A stretch of DNA of 64,000 nt from Streptomyces davaonensis JCM 4913 (GTDB taxonomy: Bacteria > Actinomycetota > Actinomycetes > Streptomycetales > Streptomycetaceae), in contig NC_020504.1 of assembly GCF_000349325.1 (NCBI RefSeq), forward strand, positions 248,001-312,000, read 5' to 3'. The first letter of the stretch is position 1; each line of letters begins with the position of its first letter. Made by a program: the position numbers and the translations under genes. The notes below the pieces were generated by a model. It searched no databases and was not told the origin of the DNA. It saw nothing but the letters and a program-made list of their open reading frames with translations. This document shows positions 46,063 to 55,223 of this stretch, in pieces.

Positions 46063-47061
46063 ATGAAGGCGATCCAGTTCCACGAAGCAGGCGGGCCGGA
46101 AGTTCTGCAGTACGACGAGGTGCCGGTCCCCGAGACCGGCCCGGGTGAGGTGCTCGTCCGGGTGCACGCGGTGGGCATCAACCCGCCGGACTGGTACCTG
46201 CGTGAGGGGATGAAGGTCATGCCGGCCGAGATGAGGCCGGTGCTGGAGTTCCCCCTGATCCCCGGAACGGACATGTCGGGCGTGGTCCAGGCGGTCGCTC
46301 CGGACGTGCGGGGGTTCGCCGTCGGTGACGAGGTCTTCGGCATGCTGCGGTTCCCCGGATTCGACGGCCGGACGTACGCAGAGTACGTGGCCGCGCCGGC
46401 TTCGGACCTGGCTCACAAGCCGGCCGGTATCGACCATGTGCAGGCGGCCGGGGCGCCGATGGCCGTGTTGACGGCCTGGCAGTACCTGGTCGATATCGGC
46501 CACGACGTGCCGTCTCCCTTCACCGGCCAGGTGCACCAGCCGGTGCCGATCACGCCAGGGATGACCGTGCTGGTCAACGGGGCCGCCGGCGGAGTGGGCC
46601 ACTTCGCGGTGCAGCTGGCGAAATGGAAGGGGGCACACGTCATCGCGGTGGCCTCAAGCCGGCACGAGCAGTTCCTGCGCAAGCTCGGCGCCGACGAGTT
46701 CATCGACTACACCAGGACGCAGGCCGCGGACGTGGTCAGCGGCGTCGACCTGGTGATCGACACCGTCGGTGGCCCGGACAGCTCACGCTTCCTGACCGTG
46801 CTCAAGCGCGGCGGCACCATGCTTCCGGTGTTCTTCGCCCAGTACGACCCCGAAGAGACGGCGCGTCTGGGCATCACTGTCTCCAACATTCAGGTACGTT
46901 CCAACGGCCCCCAGCTCGCCGAGATCGGGCGCCTCTTCGACGAGGGCAAGCTCCAGGTCGGGGTGGACAGCGCCTACCCGCTGCCCGAAGCGGTCAGCGC
47001 ACACAGGCGAGCCGCGCAGGGCCACATCCAGGGCAAGATCGTGCTGACGGTGCTCTCGTGA
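46063..47061 (+). CDS. zinc-independent NADP-dependent oxidoreductase (quinone reductase, MDR family)
   Basis: This encodes 332 aa. MKAIQFHEAGGPEVLQYDEVP is the MDR start. GINPPDWYLREG and the nucleotide site VLVNGAAGGVGHFAVQLAK identify the zeta-crystallin/quinone oxidoreductase branch. No catalytic-zinc His-Cys set is visible. It is probably under control of the divergent LysR, and its stop overlaps the start of the next gene (GTGA). Confidence 0.9.
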   Translation: MKAIQFHEAGGPEVLQYDEVPVPETGPGEVLVRVHAVGINPPDWYLREGMKVMPAEMRPVLEFPLIPGTDMSGVVQAVAPDVRGFAVGDEVFGMLRFPGFDGRTYAEYVAAPASDLAHKPAGIDHVQAAGAPMAVLTAWQYLVDIGHDVPSPFTGQVHQPVPITPGMTVLVNGAAGGVGHFAVQLAKWKGAHVIAVASSRHEQFLRKLGADEFIDYTRTQAADVVSGVDLVIDTVGGPDSSRFLTVLKRGGTMLPVFFAQYDPEETARLGITVSNIQVRSNGPQLAEIGRLFDEGKLQVGVDSAYPLPEAVSAHRRAAQGHIQGKIVLTVLS

Positions 47062-47459
47062 CCGCCGAACCCCAGCAGGCCGTGGCGCACTACGCCCACG
47101 CCCTGGACGAGCTCAATGTGCCCGAGCTGGAAGCGGTCCTGACCGAAGACACCACCTGGACCTTCACGATGCCCGGACAGGGAGTGCTCGGCCCATTCGC
47201 CGGACGCACGGCGGTGCTCGAGTTCATCCGTGACGGGCACACTGCCCAGGCCGGAAGGGTGCGGCACCACCTGGGCAACGTCGTGGTCACGGCGACGGAC
47301 GCCGCCACCGCCGAGGTGCGGGCCTATCTGCTGCAGACGAGGAACACCGGCGAGAGCATCCAGACGATCTCGACCGGCGTCTACACGTTCAGCCTGCGCC
47401 GGTCCGACGGTGAGTGGCGGATCGCCGAACTCATCCTGACCCTGGACAACGCCTTGTAG
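47058..47459 (+). CDS. SnoaL-like / NTF2-fold protein
   Basis: This encodes 133 aa from GTG 47058. HYAHALDELNVPELEAVLTEDTTW and the VLEFIRDGH and EWRIAELILTLD segments fit the SnoaL/NTF2 cone fold. Members are cyclases, isomerases or binding proteins for small hydrophobic compounds. It is translationally coupled to the oxidoreductase. Confidence 0.82.
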   Translation: MTAEPQQAVAHYAHALDELNVPELEAVLTEDTTWTFTMPGQGVLGPFAGRTAVLEFIRDGHTAQAGRVRHHLGNVVVTATDAATAEVRAYLLQTRNTGESIQTISTGVYTFSLRRSDGEWRIAELILTLDNAL

Positions 47460-47889
47460 GACGACGCCAGGCAGTGCATCCGGTGGATCGTCGGATGCCT
47501 GCCGACCGCGCCCGGGTGCCGATCGGGGCGACGACGAACAGCACGGCCCTGTGCAGGGAGATGATCAGCCGGTCGACACGTTGTCGAGCGCCAGCAGGCT
47601 CGGCTGCCCCATGACAGATCGGGAAGGCGTCGGGGACAGCCACAGTGGTGACGGCCCTCCAACGGATGCAGGGCCGCAGCCCTCCACGTGGACAACAGGC
47701 AGACGGCCACAGCACCTGGCACGGGAGAAAACGCCGCTGTGCTCATCATCAGCGGCCTGGCGGTAGGCGCCGTGCTCCTCGCCGACGCGGGGGTAGTTCG
47801 TCCAAGGACGGGCAGAGCCGGAGCTGGTCTGGTGCTCCCTGTCCGACGCGGGTGGTTCGCACCTCGGGCGTCGCGGCGCAACCAGATGA
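47460..47889. other. gap left of the group II intron remnant
   Basis: The 430 bp show only short frames without motifs. The 5' part of the intron is not visible, so the intron seems truncated inside this gap. Confidence 0.35.
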
Positions 47890-48149
47890 CGTTCACGATT
47901 GGGTGAACTGGTTCTCGGTCGCTTCGCGTGCGCTCAACGTGCACCACGTCGTCTACCGGCGTGCAGGTGGCTCCGACGAGTGGAAGAACCTGGAACTCCG
48001 ACGCACCGCCTGTCACCAGCAGCACCACGCTGGTGATCACCGGAGAGGGCAGTGTCAGCCCTCGCGGCCTGCTTGAGCCGTGTGCGTCGAGAGACGCACG
48101 CACGGTTCTGAGGGGGCGGGGACGCAGCAATGCGTCCCCGCTACCCGAC
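47890..48149 (+). mobile_element. group II intron, 3'-terminal remnant with end of its reverse transcriptase/maturase
   Basis: The frame ending at TGA 48074-48076 encodes the C-terminal HNH endonuclease part of an intron-encoded protein: LNVHHVVYRRAGGSDEWKNL, then RTACHQQHH. Its stop overlaps the first bases of intron domain V, as usual in bacterial introns. Domains V and VI and the intron 3' end follow. The reverse transcriptase domains and the intron 5' end are absent, so it cannot move by itself. Confidence 0.82.
48075..48149 (+). ncRNA. group II intron domains V and VI
   Basis: Domain V is 48075-48108. It starts GAGCCG with the catalytic AGC, has an 8-bp lower stem and a 5-bp upper stem, closes on a GAGA tetraloop, and has a 2-nt CG bulge on the 3' side. 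Domain VI (about 48110-48149) has a GGGGACGCA/TGCGTCCCC stem. An unpaired A at 48143 lies 7 nt from the end CCCGAC, the position of the branch-point adenosine. Confidence 0.82.
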
Positions 48150-48403
48150 ACGCCTGCCGCAGCACTCCGAAGCCCATCTGAACTGGGCACTCATCACCAT
48201 CATGACCCGGCGCCCCACGCGCAAGAAAACCGCTGCCAGCTGGACGAGGCGGCAGGCGGAACCTTCTCCCGACGGAGCCGGGAAGGGCTCATCGCAAAAG
48301 AGGGCGTAGTCGGGGGCTGACGGTTTTCGAGGTCGCCTGCACGGACTTTCACGTTCGCCTGCACTCCTGTCCGGGCGCTGCGAGACGTGCGCCGAGGAAT
48401 GAG

Positions 48404-48862
48404 CTATGCACCGTCGTTGCCATCGCGCAGGGAATGAATCATGCTCTGCAGGATCCGGAACGCGGCTGACTGCTCGGTCTCGGCCAGGCCGGCCAGCATT
48501 CTGACCTCGACGGACCGGACCGCTACGGTCGCCTTCTCCAGGCTCCGTCGGCCGCGAGGCGTGAGCCGCGCGGGAAGCACCTTCCCGACGGGCGCCTCCG
48601 CGGGCCTGGTCACGTAGCCCTCCCGTTCCAGGGTCTGGAGCAGCACGTTCATCGTCTGCCGTGTCACGAACGCGCCCCGCGCGAGCTCGGAGTTCGACAA
48701 GCCCGGCCGTTGAGCCAGCAGCTCGAGGCAGGCGTAGTGCGTCACGCTCATCCCAAGTGGCCGCAGCACCTCCTCCATGGCTGCGCGCAGGGCGCTCGAA
48801 GTCTCTTTCAGCAGGTAGCCCAGTGATTTGTCCAGGTCGACGCCGACAGCTCTTTGACTCAT
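48404..48862 (-). CDS. MarR family transcriptional regulator
   Basis: This encodes 152 aa. The winged helix reads LRPLGMSVTHYACLELLAQ, SNSELARGAFVTRQTMNVLL and the wing ARLTPRGRRSLEKA. It is divergent from a VOC gene, with two near-perfect palindromes between. One overlaps its own start codon, so autorepression is likely. Confidence 0.9.
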   Translation of the reverse strand: MSQRAVGVDLDKSLGYLLKETSSALRAAMEEVLRPLGMSVTHYACLELLAQRPGLSNSELARGAFVTRQTMNVLLQTLEREGYVTRPAEAPVGKVLPARLTPRGRRSLEKATVAVRSVEVRMLAGLAETEQSAAFRILQSMIHSLRDGNDGA

Positions 48863-48906
48863 GTCAGGATTCTGACATACGTTGGCCCGTGTCAGGAATC
48901 TGACAC
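48861..48906. promoter_or_regulatory. twin MarR operators, ATGTCAG-N4-CTGACAT and GTGTCAG-N4-CTGACAC
   Basis: 48861-48878 and 48889-48906 are 18-bp dyads with 7-bp perfect arms. Their centres are 28 bp apart. The first includes the MarR start codon; the second lies 20 bp before the VOC ATG. Confidence 0.82.
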
Positions 48907-48925
48907 GAAGAGAAGGAGCATCATC

Positions 48926-49294
48926 ATGCCCGCCACCGGCCCCGACTTCATCTCGCTCCAGGCGCGCGATCTCGACGCTTCACAGGCGTTCTACGAGCAG
49001 TACCTCGGCCTCGTCCGCTCGCCGGCCGGACCTCCGCACGCCGTCGTCTTCGAGACGAAGCCGATCGCGTTCGCACTCCGCGACGTCATTCCCGGCACCG
49101 ACCTCGCATCCGTTGCCCAGCCCGGCATCGGTGCCGCGATCTGGCTCCACGCCACCGACGTCCAGGCCATCCACGATGCTCTCGTCGCCGACGGTCACAC
49201 CATCGTCTCCGCACCGATCGACGGCCCCTTCGGCCGGACATTCACCTTCGCCGACCCCGACGGCTACCACGTCACTCTCCACGACCGCGCCTGA
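48926..49294 (+). CDS. VOC family protein controlled by MarR
   Basis: This encodes 122 aa with AGAAGGAG before ATG 48926. FISLQARDLDASQAFYEQYLG and FTFADPDGYHVTLHD are the two halves of a VOC fold; the second ends in the metal-ligand region. It is likely induced when the divergent MarR leaves its operators, for example in resistance or detoxification, but the ligand is unknown. Confidence 0.85.
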   Translation: MPATGPDFISLQARDLDASQAFYEQYLGLVRSPAGPPHAVVFETKPIAFALRDVIPGTDLASVAQPGIGAAIWLHATDVQAIHDALVADGHTIVSAPIDGPFGRTFTFADPDGYHVTLHDRA

Positions 49295-49508
49295 CAATCC
49301 AAACGCCACCGACGATCACCGTTCGAAGACCGCCGGTTGCAGCGCATGGTTGAAAAACACCTACAGTGAGTGTTTTTAATCCTGACATCGGATGACCGCA
49401 TGGTCGGCCGCGCGGCGTGACCGGCCAGTTGCGGCTGTCGGGCTTGGAACTCGGTATCGCTGTCACCAGTGACCAGTTGAAGATGGCGGCATGGACGCGC
49501 AGAAGGTG

Positions 49509-49981
49509 ACCTTGCGGAAAATGACGCCGTCGGAGTAAGAGGCGGCGACTGAGTATCGTGAAGCCGAGACGGCTCGTGAACTCGGCAAGTTCATGCCCCA
49601 AGGGCTGGCGCGAGAGCGGGCTCATCAGGGCACGCTCAGTTCCTTCCGGACGGGCTCGACACGGCTGGTCATCATCTCGTGGTGGCGGAGAACGGTTCGG
49701 GCGAGGCTGTGGGGAACGCGTGGATCGGCCCGGATCCGCGCCAAGCTTCTTCGGGCACCGCTAGCTCGGCCTGGCTGTACGACATCAACGTCTTCGCTCC
49801 GTTCCGGCGACGCGGATACGGCTCCGCCATCCTCGCCGCTGCCGAGGAACTCGTTGCCCACGAGGGCAAGACGTCGCTCAATTTGAACGTCGTTGGGGAC
49901 AATGAGGGAGCCATCGCCATGTATCAACGCAACGGCTATGGAGTGTCGTCAATGTACCTATCCAAGAGCGTGCAGCGATAG
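49509..49981 (+). pseudogene. GNAT acetyltransferase with nonsense and frameshift mutations
   Basis: The N-terminal piece VTLRKMTPSE runs into a TAA at about 49537 (Tyr expected), then EAATEYREAETARELGKFM. A one-base loss near 49640 moves the frame. The rest is read as MVAENGSGEAVGNAWIG with the acetyl-CoA loop VFAPFRRRGYGSAIL and ends at 49981. Two independent lesions make it a pseudogene. Confidence 0.8.
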
Positions 49982-50210
49982 ATCAGCCGATGGGTGTCCG
50001 CTTCTTGGGGGTTGAGGAACATCGGAGCGAAAGCCGGCGCTAAGCCTCGATCTGCCCTGGTGGGCTGCTGACGGATGGTCGGCGGCGGGATCCGTCTGAA
50101 GTCTTCCGCAGATAACGCCCTGAATCTGCGGCATCGCTGACCACGACCTGCGGCGATGTTCTCGGGGCTGTGCACGAAGCGGCCCCGTTATCTGTGGCAA
50201 GGGGTAAGCG

Positions 50211-50820
50211 GTGCCCGCCGTCGTACGACTGCCCGTCGGGAAGGCGTTGACCGTCCGCGCGGCGGCCGACGTGTTCCTCGACCCGCTCGACAACGCGAAC
50301 ACGCTCCGGTCGGACGGAATTGGCGTCGGCAAGACCGCCGAGCGCCTCGGTGATGCCCGTCCGCTCGCCACCGTCGCGGACGACGAGATCTGCGGCGCCC
50401 TCGGACAACTGTGGGGCGAGGCCGCGGTCAACACGTGGAACGCCCGGCGGGCGGCGGTGCTGTCGTGGCTGGGCTGGTGTGCCGAGCGCGGATACGACGG
50501 CCCGGCTGTCGCGGCCTGGGTGAAGCGGATGCCCCCGCGAACTCGCAGATCCCGGTCCGCTCGAAGCTGGCCGTGGACCGGCTGGTCGCCCGGCGCGAGG
50601 TCCACCTGCGGGAGAAGACGCTGTGGCGGATGCTGGGACCTGCACGCATACCGCCATTCTGGTCTCACCCACCTCGGCGAGGCCGGGGCCAGCCTGCCCA
50701 TGCTGATGGGCGAAGTCCCGGCACAAGAAGCCGGAGAACGTACGGCGCTACTTCCACCCCTCGGCGGAGGCGATCGCCGAGGTCACCAGCCTGCTCGCGC
50801 CCGGAGACAGCAGACGCTGA
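50211..50820 (+). pseudogene. tyrosine recombinase/integrase, internally deleted and frameshifted
   Basis: The N-terminal core-binding part (NTWNARRAAVLSWLGWCAERGY) changes frame near 50537 and continues as SQIPVRSKLAVDRLVARREV. A large internal section, including the first catalytic Arg, is gone. DLHAYRHSGLTHLGEAGASL keeps the second-box His-X2-Arg. After another shift near 50712 the sequence ends [16 protein letters not shown] with the catalytic Tyr. It is a dead integrase. No attachment sites were identified. Confidence 0.78.
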
Positions 50821-50866
50821 GGCTTGGCCAAGGCTGAAGCGTACGACCGGAACTCGTCGACTTCAC

Positions 50867-51835
50867 CTATGCGGCGGGGTTCGTGGCCAGGAGTCGGGCG
50901 AGCCAGTCGGTGCGGGTCCGGCGGGCTGTGGCCGAGATGTGTGCCTGCGGGTACAGGGCGTCGAATCCGTGGAAGCCGCCTGCCCAGACGTGGAGTTCGG
51001 CCTGGCCGCCGGCCGCCCAGATGCGGGTGGCGTAGTCGGTGTCCTCGTCTCGGAAGACTTCGGCGGAGCCGGTGTCGATGTAGGTGGTCGGCAGGTCCGC
51101 GAGGTCGTCGGCCAGGGCGGGTGAGACGTATGCGGGTACCTCGTCGTCGGTGAGGTCGCCGAGGAGGCAGCGCCATCCGAATCCGTTCATCTCGCGGGTC
51201 CAGACGCCGGGCCCGTTGGAGTACTGGAGGCTGGAGGTGGTGGTGTTGCGGTGGTCGAGCATGGGGCCGATCAGTACTTGGGCGGCGATCGTCGGGGTGC
51301 CGAGGTCGCGGGCCAGGAGGGTGACGCCGGCGGCGAGGCCGCCGCCCGCGCTGGCGCCTGCGACGATGATCCGGGCGGGGTCAATGCCCAGTTCTTCGGA
51401 GTGTTCGGCGACCCAGAGCAGTCCCTGGTAGCAGTCGTCGACCGGGACGGTGCCGGTGGACTCGGGCGCGAGCCGGTAGTCGACGGAGACCACGACGGCG
51501 CCGAACTCCTCGAGCCACTCCAGCGGGATGTCGATCTGTGAGAAGCGGTCGCCCATGACCATCCCGCCGCCGTGCATCCAGTAGACGCAGGGTGCGGCGG
51601 TGGTGCGATCGGTGTTCGCGGGGCTGAAGACGGACAAGGGGATCGGGGTGCCGTCCGGACTCGCAGCGGTGACCTCGCGCCGGTCGATAGCGCGACCTTC
51701 GAGGAGGGGTTCGACGGGCATCGAGGAGAAGGGGCGTACCTGCGCCAGCACTTCCGGGCTGAGCTGGGGCATGAGGGGCATGTCGGCCAAGAGTTCATGC
51801 AGTTCGGGGTCGAGGGCGGGTCGTGCCGTGGTCAT
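50867..51835 (-). CDS. alpha/beta hydrolase, hormone-sensitive-lipase type esterase
   Basis: This encodes 322 aa. The HSL family marks are CVYWMHGGGMVMGD (HGGG oxyanion), the nucleophile Ser in VAGASAGGGLAAG, Asp near GSAEVFRDED, and the catalytic His in AGGFHGFDA. It is cytosolic, with no signal. It lies in the same direction as the ABM gene 104 bp upstream and may share its promoter, opposite an AraC regulator. Confidence 0.9.
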   Translation of the reverse strand: MTTARPALDPELHELLADMPLMPQLSPEVLAQVRPFSSMPVEPLLEGRAIDRREVTAASPDGTPIPLSVFSPANTDRTTAAPCVYWMHGGGMVMGDRFSQIDIPLEWLEEFGAVVVSVDYRLAPESTGTVPVDDCYQGLLWVAEHSEELGIDPARIIVAGASAGGGLAAGVTLLARDLGTPTIAAQVLIGPMLDHRNTTTSSLQYSNGPGVWTREMNGFGWRCLLGDLTDDEVPAYVSPALADDLADLPTTYIDTGSAEVFRDEDTDYATRIWAAGGQAELHVWAGGFHGFDALYPQAHISATARRTRTDWLARLLATNPAA

Positions 51836-51939
51836 GGTCGTTGCCTTTCAGGGGGTGGTGGCGGGACGGTCGGGCGAGGAGGGAGTCTCCTCGGCGGGCA
51901 CCGCGGCGGCAGGGGCTGGGGGGTGGGGTGTTCGGCGGG

Positions 51940-52257
51940 TCAGAAGGCGGCCTTGCCGCGGACCGGCACGTAGTCGGTGTATTCGGACTCCTTGGCCAGC
52001 AGTCCGTCGATCTGCGCCACGATGGCCTGGGCGGCCTCGCCGGCGAAGATCCGGTGGTGGTCCTCCTCGCTGGTCCAGCCCTCGGTGACGTGGACGACGT
52101 CGGGGTCGGACGCGGAACGGGAGACGAGGTAGACCACGCAGTACTCGCTCGCGCCGGGGCTGCCCTCGTGCAGGCCGGTCAGCAGCAGCTCGACCAGCCG
52201 GTCGCCCATGCCGGGCCTGGCGGTCAGGGTGGCGTTGAAGCCGTACGTGGCAATCAT
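51940..52257 (-). CDS. antibiotic biosynthesis monooxygenase (ABM) domain protein
   Basis: This encodes 105 aa from ATG 52255-52257. ATYGFNATLTARPGMGDRLV and HVTEGWTSEEDHHRIF fit the ABM dimeric ferredoxin-like fold. Members include cofactor-free quinone-forming monooxygenases and LsrG-like enzymes. The AraC-type gene is divergent 144 bp away and probably regulates it. Confidence 0.83.
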   Translation of the reverse strand: MIATYGFNATLTARPGMGDRLVELLLTGLHEGSPGASEYCVVYLVSRSASDPDVVHVTEGWTSEEDHHRIFAGEAAQAIVAQIDGLLAKESEYTDYVPVRGKAAF

Positions 52258-52401
52258 TGAGTGCCTTCTTCTCGGTCGTGGAGTGAGGTGATTCCATTCA
52301 ATCGCCGTGACCTGCGTAAACGTTAGAACGATGCTCGCTGGTACTTGCACGATCCTCGCGAGCACGGGAATTGCAGCACAGAACAGTGCTGCAATGGACG
52401 C

Positions 52402-53295
52402 ATGCACCTCGAAGAGCTCCGCACCCTGCTGGCCCGGCACGCCCGGCCCGACTGGACCACCGCCATCGACGGCGTCCTCATCTCCAAGGTCGACCGGCCG
52501 GATCCGCCGGAGCCCTCGATGTCCGGCACGGTGCTCGCAGTCATCGCCCAGGGCGCCAAACGCCTCGCGCTGGGCGACCGGGTCTACGCGTACGGCGCCG
52601 GGCAGTACCTGGTCGCATCCGTCGACCTGCCCGTCACCGGACAGTTCACCCAGGCCGACCCCGAGCAGCCGGCCCTCGGCTTCGGCCTCACGCTGGAACC
52701 GCCGGTTGTCGCCGAACTGCTGCTGCAAGCCGGTCCCGGCGACATCCCCCGCCCCGCCGGAGGCACTCCGTCGGGGATCGCCGTCAGCGACGCCCCGCCC
52801 GCCTTGCTCGACGCGGTGGTCCGGCTGCTGCGCCTGCTCGACGAGCCCCGCGACCGCGCCGTACTGGCCCCGCTGGTCACACGCGAGATCCTGTGGCGCC
52901 TGATCACCGGCGACCAGGGCGCCACAGTCCGCCAACTCGGCCTCGCCGACAGCAGCCTCAGCCACGTCTCCCGGGCCGTGCGCTGGATCCGCGAGCACTA
53001 CGCCGAGGCCTTCCGGGTCGAGGACGTGGCACGGCTGTCCGGGATGAGCGTCTCCGCCTTCTACCGCAACTTCCAGGCGGTGACCGCGATGAGCCCCATC
53101 CAGTTCCAGAAACAGATCCGGCTCCAGGAGGCCCGGCTGCTGCTCGCCACCCACCCGGGCGACGTCACCGGAGTCGGCCACCGCGTCGGCTACGACAACC
53201 CGTCACAGTTCAGCCGCGAATACCGCCGCCAGTTCGGCGCACCCCCGAGCCGGGACGTGGCCCGCCTGCGAAGCGCCGCAGGCGTCCTTCCTTGA
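52402..53295 (+). CDS. AraC family transcriptional regulator
   Basis: This encodes 297 aa from ATG 52402; an in-frame ATG at 52345 is less likely. The N-terminal AraC_N arm/cupin domain contains SGTVLAVIAQGAKRLALGD and the C-terminus has two helix-turn-helices (FRVEDVARLSGMSVSAFYRNF and VGHRVGYDNPSQFSREYRR). It faces the ABM-esterase genes on one side and an SDR on the other; both are candidate targets. Confidence 0.9.
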   Translation: MHLEELRTLLARHARPDWTTAIDGVLISKVDRPDPPEPSMSGTVLAVIAQGAKRLALGDRVYAYGAGQYLVASVDLPVTGQFTQADPEQPALGFGLTLEPPVVAELLLQAGPGDIPRPAGGTPSGIAVSDAPPALLDAVVRLLRLLDEPRDRAVLAPLVTREILWRLITGDQGATVRQLGLADSSLSHVSRAVRWIREHYAEAFRVEDVARLSGMSVSAFYRNFQAVTAMSPIQFQKQIRLQEARLLLATHPGDVTGVGHRVGYDNPSQFSREYRRQFGAPPSRDVARLRSAAGVLP

Positions 53296-53450
53296 GCGGC
53301 CGGACCATGAGGGAGGATCGTGCAAGACGATGCGACGATAGTTCTACTATTCCAGCAGGTCAGAGCGATTCAATGGGATCAGCCGTTCTTCCGCGGGGCA
53401 GGAAAATGCCTGTCCATCCGCGGATCCCACTCCATCGCAAGGATCACCGC

Positions 53451-54200
53451 ATGAAGACAGTTCTGATCACTGGTGCCTCATCCGGATACGGACGGGAGAC
53501 CGCCCTGTACTTCCACTCGCAGGGGTGGAACGTCATCGCCACGATGCGCACTCCGCGTGCGGGCGTCCTGCCAGAGTCCGGCCGGCTCCGCGTCGTCGAG
53601 CTCGACGTGACCAAGCCCCAGACCATCACCGCCGCGTTCGAGGCGGCCGGGCCCATCGACGTCCTGGTCAACAACGCGGGCGTCCCGTCAATCAGCGTGT
53701 TCGAGGGCACCCCCATGGCCCGGGTGCGGGAAGTCTTCGAAACCAACACGTTCGGCGTGATGGCGACGACGCAGGCGGTGCTGCCCCAGTTCCGCGAGCG
53801 CGGCTCCGGTGTGGTGGTCAACGTGACCTCCAGCGTGGTGCTGGGCCACATGCCGCTCTCGGCCGTCTACAAGGCAAGCAAGATGGCCATCGAGGGGTTC
53901 ACCGCATCCCTCGCGCTCGAGCTCGCGCCCTTCGGTGTGCAGGCCAAGACGGTCGAGCCGGGCGCCTGCCTGACGACGAACTTCGCGGCCAACGCGACGA
54001 AGGGCGCCTCGCTGGACGAGCTGGTCCCGGCGCCCTACGCGGCATGGGCGCAGAAGGCCATGGGCGACTTCACGGGCCAGGACCTGTTCACCAAGGAGAG
54101 CGACGTCGCCGAGACAGTGTGGCGAGCCGTGCACGACACGACCGGCCAGCTGCGATTCCCCGCCGGCCCCGACGCGGTCTCGCTCTCCCAGGCGAAGTGA
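53451..54200 (+). CDS. short-chain dehydrogenase/reductase
   Basis: This encodes 249 aa from ATG 53451. Cofactor site ITGASSGYGRETA, NNAGVPS, the Ser in VTSSVVLGH, and Tyr-X3-Lys in YKASKMAI. It lies 155 bp after the AraC gene in the same direction. A sequence with GATTCAATGGGATC upstream (about 53367) recalls GATTCCATTCAATC near 52290, which might be a shared site. Confidence 0.88.
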   Translation: MKTVLITGASSGYGRETALYFHSQGWNVIATMRTPRAGVLPESGRLRVVELDVTKPQTITAAFEAAGPIDVLVNNAGVPSISVFEGTPMARVREVFETNTFGVMATTQAVLPQFRERGSGVVVNVTSSVVLGHMPLSAVYKASKMAIEGFTASLALELAPFGVQAKTVEPGACLTTNFAANATKGASLDELVPAPYAAWAQKAMGDFTGQDLFTKESDVAETVWRAVHDTTGQLRFPAGPDAVSLSQAK

Positions 54201-54299
54201 TCAGCCAGCAGGCACGGTCACGCCCCACTGACACCAGGAGCCGGCCCCGCGTCCACGCACCGGGCCGGCTCGCCGTCGGGCGCTCACCCCGGTGAACGG

Positions 54300-54678
54300 G
54301 AACCTGACCAACGACGAGAAGCCGGACCGGTTCGCCCTGGGCCACGGAGTTGTCCCGTACGTACGTGTCGAAGACCGTCCGCGCGTCCTGGATGGGCACG
54401 GGGAGCATGTCGAAGAGCCAGGGCACCCAGCCGCCCAGCGTCATCGAACGCAGCCGGACGAGGGGCACACCGGTCCGCTCGGCGAGTGCGGTGACCATGG
54501 CGAGTGGCGGGTCGACGCCGAGGTCGGCCGGGACCGCCAGGTCGACGAGGCCGAGGTTGTGCTTGAGCAGGTCGGTCACCGGCATCTCGTACAGCTGGAC
54601 CAGTCTGTTCAGCCACGACGAGAGGGCTTCTAGCGGGGCGGGCTGGGGGTGCAGGGGCCAGCGCCGGGCGGCGCTCAC
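54300..54678 (-). pseudogene. TniQ N-terminal fragment (Tn5053/Tn7-like transposon)
   Basis: From GTG 54676-54678 the frame encodes RRWPLHPQPAPLEALSSWLN and LYEMPVTDLLKHNLG, the TniQ N-terminus. The similarity fades after FDTYVRDNSV, and the rest of the protein is absent. The start overlaps the stop of the TniB remnant by GTGA, as in intact tniB-tniQ operons. Confidence 0.72.
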
Positions 54679-54920
54679 GTCAGCTCGCGCTCGAACAGCC
54701 AGCGCCGTTCACTGGGCCCGGTATAGGGCGCGAGCAGCAGGGTCCGATGGTTAATGGCTTCCTCGCCGGACTCGATCGCGGACACTGCGGCGTCGGTGAG
54801 CAGGAGTGCCAGCTCGCCGATGGTGCCTTCGCTGCGGGTGAGCAGGGAGCCGGTCATCTCTATGGTGGCGATCGGCCAAGGCCTGCGCAGCGGGAACGAA
54901 GGGCCTGGCTCCTTGTCCCC
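54675..54920 (-). pseudogene. TniB C-terminal fragment
   Basis: FPLRRPWPIATIEM then LLTRSEGTIGELALLLTDAA and INHRTLL match the C-terminal part of TniB AAA ATPases. The Walker motifs are absent upstream, and a TAA breaks the frame near 54930. Confidence 0.62.
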
Positions 54921-55045
54921 TGGTTCTTATAGAACAAGCTCATGACCTGGGCGTACGGCGGTAGGCACAGTTGAGGTGGGCACCATCCGCGGGCACACCT
55001 TCAAGGCCGGGCAGTGACGTGACTCTGTTTGACACGCCATGCTCG

Positions 55046-55116
55046 CGAACGGGTGGGCCGTCGTCTCCCCGACCTGCCCAAAGCCGGCTGCCATGCCGAC
55101 GGCCCACCCGCGTTCG
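55046..55116. repeat. 18/20-bp inverted repeat with 33-bp loop
   Basis: The left arm 55046-55063 and the right arm 55097-55116 pair except for a 2-nt bulge (GC) in the right arm. It lies among transposon debris at 54921-55223, where I see no gene. It may be a terminator or a remnant element end. Confidence 0.45.
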
Positions 55117-55223
55117 GCCAGCGGGACAGCCGACTCAAGGAGTTCTCTCGCTCAGTCGCGGCGTACTGCCCGCTGTCCAGCAGGTTGTGACGGAGAGGTA
55201 GAACGGCGTCTTCGGCTGTGTGT

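Noticed and set aside
50211..50820. attL/attR sites for the integrase remnant
   Set aside because: No tRNA gene and no convincing direct repeat flank it.
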